From Bacteroidota bacterium (lineage in GTDB: Bacteria > Bacteroidota > Bacteroidia > AKYH767-A > OLB10), in the NCBI GenBank assembly GCA_016709725.1, contig JADJMG010000014.1, positions 62,001 through 126,000 on the forward strand: a DNA stretch of 64,000 nucleotides. The letters are read 5' to 3'. This document shows, piece by piece, positions 27,115 through 36,100 of this stretch. Numbering within the stretch: position 1 is the stretch's first letter; the number at the start of each line of letters is the position of its first letter. A model generated the notes under the pieces. That model was not told the origin of the DNA. It did no database searches and saw only the letters and a program-made list of their open reading frames with translations. The position numbers and the translations under genes are program-made.

Positions 27115-30100
27115 TTAATTCTTCAACAAGATAATCTGCTGCTGTTTTTCATTCATGATAATGCTTACATGGTAAACACCTTTCGCAATACCATCTGTAT
27201 TTACTAATGCTGTATTGACTCCATTGGATGCATTTCCAGTTTTAGTAATTAAGGTGCGTCCGATGTTATCAATCAAGCGGATGATGTACTCACCCTCAGT
27301 TTCAGCAAAGAATTGTACATTAACATTATCTTGAGTCGGATTTGGATACACTGATAATTGTAAGTTTGAACCATCGTCTACCTTAGCGCAATTGTACATC
27401 GTGATTCCTGCATAAGTTCTAATTGGACTTGTACCACAACCATTCGATGTGGTTACAGATACACTTTGATTTACAAAGGCAACATTTGACCATTGTACGG
27501 TTACGTTTTTAGTGCCTTGTCCACCAGTTACACTTCCTCCAGCGCTCACGGTCCAGTTGTAACTGGAAGCACCCGTTACCGTAGCAACACTATAATTGCC
27601 GACACTGTTCGTGCAAATTAAATTGCTGATTCCACTAATAGGACTTGCAATGGCTGGTTTTCCCGTAATATTCAAAATACGAGTAGTGCTTTCTCCACAT
27701 GCGTTTACCGCTTTTACAGAAATGGTACTCGTATTAAAATTACCAAAATTTACGTGAATAGAATGGGTTCCTGCTCCGGATACGATAGTTCCGACTCCAG
27801 CATTCCAACTATAAGAAGTAGCACCAACGATTGGAGTGATGGAATAAACAACGTCACTTAAATTGCAAAGACCAGAAGCCGCTCCTGATATCACACTCGG
27901 TGCGGATGGAACGTTTAATGTAAGTGTCTTAATACGCACTGGACTATTTCCACAAATATTAGAACCCCTTACGGTTAATGATCCACCTGCATAATTTGAT
28001 AAGATTTGAGCTGTAATAATATTGGTTCCTTGTCCACTTATAATTTGTACACCAGCTGGAGGACTCCATATATAGCTTGATGCTCTTGCCACATTTGCAA
28101 TACTGTAAGTTGCAAAATCACCAGCACAATTTTTACTTGGTCCAGAGATGGAAGGAGGTGTTACTGGAGCAGCCACTTGAAACTCGAGAGGCAAGCATGC
28201 TGAAATACTTTCAGCACATGAATCCACTCCCTTCACGCATACATTTCCAGCGATTCCATTTTGTATCGCTACATTGGTCCAGCTTACAACAATGGAGTTG
28301 GTTCCTTGTCCTGATGTAATTGTACATCCAGTAGGCACAGTCCATAGATAAGTATCAGCCTCAGGGAAAGTTGGGATGGAGAAGCTTCTAGATCCTGCAA
28401 CTCCTGGAACGCATCCTTGTGCTATGCCACCGCCAATAGAAACAGGTCCTGGCGTTACAAGTACAATAGGAGAAGCACCACTTATCATTTCGCCATTCAC
28501 ATAGTTTACCACATAATTAGAAGGTTGTACTAGGTTAAGATTTGACGGAACGATGGAATAAAGTCCAGGTGCAATTCCAGTTGTAGGAACTGGAACATTT
28601 AAAGAATTTAGAATTTCATAAGTCGGTCCAGAAACAACCAAATTGCTATCCGCATCTTGGTATCGGTACCCTTCTAAGGTATGCGTAAACGGATTTGCAA
28701 TTCCATCACAGGAAACAAATTGATCACCTGCAGTCACGGTTAATTCAGCAGGCACAATCGTAAGTGAACCTAATTCATAACTGATGTCGAAGTTTTCATT
28801 GAGTAATGCGCCTGGTACAATAGAATGTACACCAACGTCCATACCCGTAATTAAATTGATCGAATTGAAAGTAAGTGAGTCGTCAACAGGAGCAGAAATA
28901 TCATCTTCATCAATAATGATAAACATGTCTTCGTCATTTTCATCAGCAACCGTTTCGCCATTCACTAAAGCTCTGCCGTTTACTAAGGCTCTTGCATTTA
29001 CAAGCGCTCTTCCATTTACCAATGCTCTTCCATTCACCAAGGCTCTTGCATTTACTAAGGCTCTTGCATTTACTAACGCTCGTGCATTAACTAAAACGGT
29101 GGTGTCATTATCATCTTGGTAATTGAAGACCGAAGCTACTGCAACATCTACCACATGGTTTGTATCTAATACATAAGATCCATTTACCAAGGCTCTCGCA
29201 TTGACAAGGGCTCTGGCATTCACCAATGCTCGTGCACTGGCCATGCAACTTAATTGGTCGATGTCAGCATTCACCAAAGCTCTTCCATTTACTAACGCTC
29301 TCGCATCTACTAAAGCAACTTCACTTGCTAAATCAAGTTCATGAGCCGCTTTAATTTCATTGGCAAAGGCTACTTTTTCCGATTGCGTGATCATGCCATC
29401 AGGATAAGTATATGTGAAGTTCAAATTTTCTATTACATCTCCATAAGTTATTGTCGTGTCATTTGGTTTGATCACCAATGGCATTTTTTGTACAGACAAT
29501 ACCCCGTCATCAAACTGATAGTTGTATGTTGCAGACAAGAGTTGGGAAGCAGGTAATGATAAATTCGTTACATCAGAAGCTGGACGTATAAAATACAATC
29601 CAGTATTACTGCTGCTTGTTGCAGAGCTCGTAAATGTAATATTGTTTTCTAAGCCTAAATCAGCAAGTGACAATGTAGTGCTAGAAAGATCTTGTCCATC
29701 AATCGAAATGTTAGCACTAAATGTAGGTAATTGTTCACCATATTTCTTGATTGCATTGTTAGCCTTGATCACTACGTTGATGGCTTGTGTTCCCAATAAA
29801 TATAAACTATCAGAAGAAGCACCGCCATCTAATCCTGTGAGCGAAGCAGGCGGATTGTAAATTCTCAATGGTGGATTTCCTACGAATGGAGGAATAATTA
29901 CACTCAGCAATCCTTGATTAATAACCGTAGCTGGTAAAGTGTCATATCTAAAGATAACTTGTGCATTATCACTAATAAATTTCCCTACCACCAACACTTC
30001 AACGGTATCTTCGCCAGGTGTAAGTAAGGAGTCTTGTAAGTATCTATTGAGTGCGATGGGTTGTGGTCGACCTAACGTTTTTAATGCCGAGTCAGGTTGC

Positions 30101-33100
30101 ACAAATCCAGATCCGGAGATTACATCATACCCTGGATCATACATATCGAGTGTAGTACTCAATAAAGTCGATTTCATTTGTGCTGGTGTAAGTTCTATCC
30201 CCGAGAATTTCTTATTTGCTTCTTGAAGCAATCCAGCCACCGCGGCAATATGTGGTGCAGCTGCCGATGTTCCAAAGAAATTTGGGAATAAGTCACCGTC
30301 GATATTTTGTCCACCTAAATAAACGGTCGTGTTAACACCATTTGGTGCCATGATATCTGGCTTCTGTCTTACGGCTCCTTTTACTTCTACACCACCTCTT
30401 GATGAGAAGGAAGCTGCCGATGGTTGACTAACTCCAAATGCAGGTGTGTTCGTATAGAGAACTGCACCTACAGCAATAGCACCTGCAGCATTGGGTTGAC
30501 CAACAACAGTAGCACCACCATTTGTATATTCATTGATGGTTGCATCTCCACGGAAAATGACATACTTGAATTTCACATTTTGTGATCCCCATTTACGTGT
30601 GATCATAATGTTTGCATTGGTGTTTCCACTAACTACGAATGGAAGTATTTCTAGCGGATCTCCCCAAATGTTATTTCTGTTGAATCCAAATAAACGGTTT
30701 CCGGCGTTATCAATTAGATAAATATCTAAGTCATTCATTACACCCGGAAGTTGTCCTAATGAATAAATAGAATCTTGCCATTGGAGAACGATGGTATACG
30801 TACCTGCTTTTAAATTTATATTTTGATAGATGTCACCACCACCAAAATTATGAGCGGTACCCGTGTAACCAACCGGTGCGGTTGTAGGAGAGTAAACACC
30901 TTCGTAAGATGCAGTACCAAAATTACCAGCTGCAGAAATATAAGTAGTACCATTCGCTACCACTTTATCTACTGCTTTAGATACAACACCATCATCAAAG
31001 AAAGGTTCCGTAATATAAGTTACGTCATCAACAATAATATCACAACCAATACTATCAAGTGCAACAATTCCTTCAGCAAAATTTCCTGCGCTCACAAATC
31101 CGGTATGAAATGCTAAGGCTGCTTTGGGTGCAATATCATGTATGATTTGCAACATCGCACGCCCCTCGTCAGTTCTTCTTCCATAAGGGTATTCTTCCAA
31201 TATTTCAATCGGTGTTGAGTAATTTGGATTTCCTGCACCTGGAAGATCTCCATTTGATAAATCAATATCTGCGGGATCTCCAAAAAGTGTATTGTAGCTA
31301 TCTGAAATAACTCCAATTTTAATTCCATCACCATATACGTTCCATGCTAAACTAGCAGTATCTGAGCGCATCGCTCTATCACCTTGCGTTTTTGTTAAGC
31401 CGGTGTTAATCGAGTTAACCACAGCTTGACTACTTACGAGTGGAGGATAATAAGGTCTTACGTAGTTAATCAATGTGGGAAGTGAATCTAATTTTGATAA
31501 ATTAGAAATTGGAATTTTTCCGGTGATAATAAAGGTAGTATCACCGTTATCAATGAAACTATTCATTCCATAGTTAGGCGTTTGTAATAATGCTAAAGCA
31601 CTATCATGTTTTCCAAAATCTGTAATTACTTCAATTAATACTTGTGTGCTGTCTAATAAGAAAACAGTATTGTTCTCTGTAATTGTATCGGCAACATTAA
31701 TTCCGTTAGCAAGCTGGAAAAGTTCAGCCCCAATTAAATTTGGAACTTCTCCATTTGCAGGGGGTTCGTATCCAGGTATAATACAAGGTTCTGTTTCGAG
31801 AACAATCACAATGGAATCTGTTGAAGAACACGATTGGTTAGTCACTTGTACATAATAAGTGCCCGGAGTGGTAATTGTTATTGTACTTGTAGTTTCATTA
31901 CTAGGTAACCATAAAAAGGTTGAACCTGCTACAGAGTCTACACTTAAATTGGTAGAGCCTAAATCGGGACATAGTAAACTCGATGAAGTTATGGTAGCAT
32001 TTGGTGTTGAATCTTGACCAACAACAAATGTAGAATCATAGATACAGCCATTGTCATTATAAGTTAATGTATAAGTACCGGGTGTTAAATTTATAAAGAT
32101 TCCGGTGTTATTTCCTTGTGCGTAGTTGTTGCCATATAAGTTATACTGATCATAGATTCCTTCAGGATTAACTTCACCACCGCCGCCACCTTCAAAGGTT
32201 CCAGCATCAACGGTACCTCCAACTTGTCCAAAACAATCGGCATTGGTTACGGTTAAAAAGTCAAATACATACGGATCATCTAAATCAACAATAACTGTGT
32301 CACTATAGGTACAACCATAAGAATCGGTTGCTATTACTGAAAAAGTAGTGTCGGTGCTTGGATTAATTACAAGCGCTTGAGTGGAATCTCCAGTATTCCA
32401 TAGGTAACTCACAAAGTTTGGAGAAGCATATAACGTTGATGGCAGTCCGAAACATGCGTTCGCTGTCGATTGACTACCTGCAATTAAAACAGGGTTGGAA
32501 ACAGTAACGGTATTGCTAGTTGCATTGCATCCATTTAATGAAACATCAACGGAATAGTCATAAGGAGTATTTACAGTTATGGTGCTATCAGAAGAGCCTA
32601 ATGACCAAGAATAAGAGTCGAACGTGGTTGGAACAGCTAAACCAATACCTACAGCATCTATTTCATCCCATCCCGGAACCGCCGGTGTATTTAAAGCTAA
32701 TCTTACCTCCGAAACATTAAAGGCGGTAGTCGGAAAAGTAATATTTAATATAGTGATTACTCCTTCTTGTGGTCCAGCTGTATTGGTGTAAACCGTTTCA
32801 AATAATTGAGTGTTTGGATTTTTTATATATACGGTGTCAATACTTCCAGGAGAATAAGTTTGGAATACCTTTATAAAGTTAATTGGAGCAGGATTGTCAA
32901 ATGCAATTTCAATAAATTCTCGTACATTATTTTCTGTGGAACCTGACCAAGCATTTTCATCGTCAGCGTAAGTAGGAACATTGGGCGCACCTAAAATATC
33001 TTGAGCAGACCAAGAAGTTGGGGAATATTCACTGCTAAAATTGATAACGCTACTGGCGTAACGTAAATCAGTAACTTCAGCAACCCCCAATTCAATACTA

Positions 33101-36100
33101 CCTGTTGTACATGTCGGAAGTGTTAAGCTTCCATTATAGGTAATCATTGGAGGGAAAGCAAATCCAACATTGTCAACTATGTTATCGCAGTTGTCATCAA
33201 TTTGATTGGCGCAGATTTCTGGTTCGCTGGGGTTAACTAAGTAATTTTCGTCATCGCAATCTGTATTATTGGGAGCATAACCAATTGGAAGATTACAAGA
33301 AAAAACAGAATCAGTAGGAGTTCCAAAACCATCGCCATCACTATCAAGATAATACGTTGTCTGGGTATTCTGATCTAAAACGATATTAATATTTTCTGCA
33401 CTGGCATAACAGGATCCAACTTGAACATCAACAAAATATAATCCAGATGTTGTTACGTTTAGGGTTGGAAGAGAATTATAACCCGACCAACTATAATTGT
33501 TGTAAGTGTATGGAATAATTTCACCAATTCTTACGGCATCGATTTCATTCAACCCAATTGTAACAGGAGAATTCATTGCAATTCGAACTTCCGAAACAGG
33601 AAAAAGAGTCAATGGGAAACTAATGTGAAGTTTATACGCATTATCAATATAACTTGTAGCTGTATTTGTGTAAACCACTTCCCATTGTAGCGTCTGTGGA
33701 TTTCTTACATAAACCGTATCTATAGATCCTGGCTTATTCGTTTCATAAATATCAATAAAATTTATTGGGGCAGGATCGGTAAATGCTACTTCTATCCATT
33801 CTCTTTGACTATCGTCTGTAGATGGATTCCATGCGTTTGCGTTATTTCCATAGTTAGGATAAACATCAGGTGCACCGATAATTTGTTCCGCTTCATAAGG
33901 CCATGCTTGAAGAGCAGAAATCGTTGCTTGACTACTGAATGCCACGACTGAAGAAACATAGCGTTGATTTTGCATTTGTGCTACCGAGAGTGTAACACTG
34001 TCGTTGCTACAACCTACAAGAGCATCACCATCGGTTAATATAATTGGATTTAATGAGTTCGTCGTTGCGTTTCCATCGTCGCAATCAATATTGTTTGAAA
34101 CATAACCAACCAAGAAGCAAGGAGTCGTTGTAGTAGTTGAATTGTTTGGATCACCAAAACCATCTCCATCAATATCAGCATACACAGTACCCGCATATCC
34201 ACCACTCCAATTCGATGTAAGGGTAGTTAAATCAAAATTACTTAATTCGCCAGGATTGTTGTTTGATGCTAGATCACTAAGTGAAAAAATTCCTGTATTG
34301 CTTCCACTAGCCGTTCCTTGATCGAATGTATAATAATCAATTAAGTTCGGTTGGGAATTCACATACGCTACTCTGAAATTATTAATCTCAGTGGATGTTC
34401 TAGCTACATTCCAAACACGAACTTCGTCAATAGAACCCGTGAAATAGTTTAAGCCGAATTCAGGCCATCCACCAATTCTTCCAATGTTATTTCCAGACGT
34501 AATATTTCTGATGAAATTGTCATTGGAAGTTGCATCTAATGAACCATTAATAAATAAAGTAATAGCCGTGCCCGATCTAGTAACTGCAACATGCGTCCAT
34601 TGATTCAAAGGGAGTGATGAGTTACTTTCTAGGTAAAAGTGGCTACCACTTCCATCCTGTGCCATTTCAAAGGCAAGAAGATTTCCAGCAGTTAAGTTGA
34701 ACCAATTGCCAGCAGCACCTGATTCACTGGTTCTGTTCGTTAACACATAACCGTTATTGGAAGAAGTACGGAAAATCCAGGCTTCAAGTGTAAAATTGGA
34801 AGTTCCAAGATTGAAATCACTCATATGAACCAAATCATCGATTCCATCAAAGTTCAATGAATTGTTTTCATCTAAAATGGAGTTACAGTTTTGATCAATA
34901 GCATCGCATAATTCTACTGCATTTGGATTGATTGCAATGTTGTTGTCATCGCAATCACCATTAACAAGAATGTAGCCCGGAGGTTGGATACAACTTTGTG
35001 AAGACACCCCATTATTTCCAAATCCATCTTCATCGTTATCCTGATACCAAGTAGTTGATGGATTACTAAGAGGATTGTTGTCATCGCAATCCGTATTATC
35101 TAAAACATATCCAAAAGGTTGCGAATAAGATAACTGCGAAATCATTGGATTACCAAATCCATCACCATCACCGTCCAGATAATAAGTTTGATCAACAAGT
35201 CCGGCTGGGAAATAATTGTTGATGGAGGTAATTCCTCCGAAGGCACCCGCATCATTTCGGGTTCCATTTTGATCATTGTATAAAGGATTTGGATCACCGC
35301 CATTAATCGCATCACTGTTATCAAGCAAAGATCCGTTTAATGCGATGGATGAAGTTGATGTATGTTTATTAGTTGTGTCTGCTACGAAATTAGTAAAGCC
35401 ACTAGCACTTTGCGTGGTGTAGTTGTATTGGAATGGATCAAAAGTGACATCGCCTGGATTCCACAAAGCATATTTACTATTAATACAAAGATTGTTTCTT
35501 ACTTCAATAAAGAAAGCAGGCCCAATCTGGAAGAACATGCCGGCGCCACCTGCATCGTCATTGATGGTGTTGTTTATACAGGAATTTTTACCCGAACCAC
35601 CTTGTTTCAGACTTCTGAAATAAAGTATGGCGTTCGTGTTGCCATGTGTTCGTAAGAAGTTATTAGCGATATAAAGGTATTGTGTGTTTCCCCAAAAAGC
35701 TATCGTACGTCCTCCGCCTTGTACATCAAAGTGGTTTCCGATGATGTAAATACTGTCTTCCGTCGCGGTATTGGAACTAAAAACATTTGTAATTTCATAA
35801 TAACCTGCAACGGTCTGTTGTAGATAATTACCAATCCATGCACCACGGTGAAGTGTCATCATGGTTTCTCCGCTAAAATTAAAGATGGAATCATTCTCGA
35901 CCCGGAGATTTTGATTGATGGCAGTTCCAAGAATACGCCCGGTAATTTTACTGTTTGCGATGCGTTCACCAATTACACTGCTACCACTGTCGGATACCGT
36001 ACCGGTAATATCGGCTTCAAGTATTTCATACCCGTTCACCATGGTTACATCGCCCTGAACTCCGTATTTAATACCGGGTGTAGCACTGTGAAAATGCAAG

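Noticed and set aside
28784..29122. Plus-strand open frame opposite the hexapeptide array (repeats of ALPFTK type)
   Set aside because: It is the antisense image of the RALVN repeats within the giant gene.
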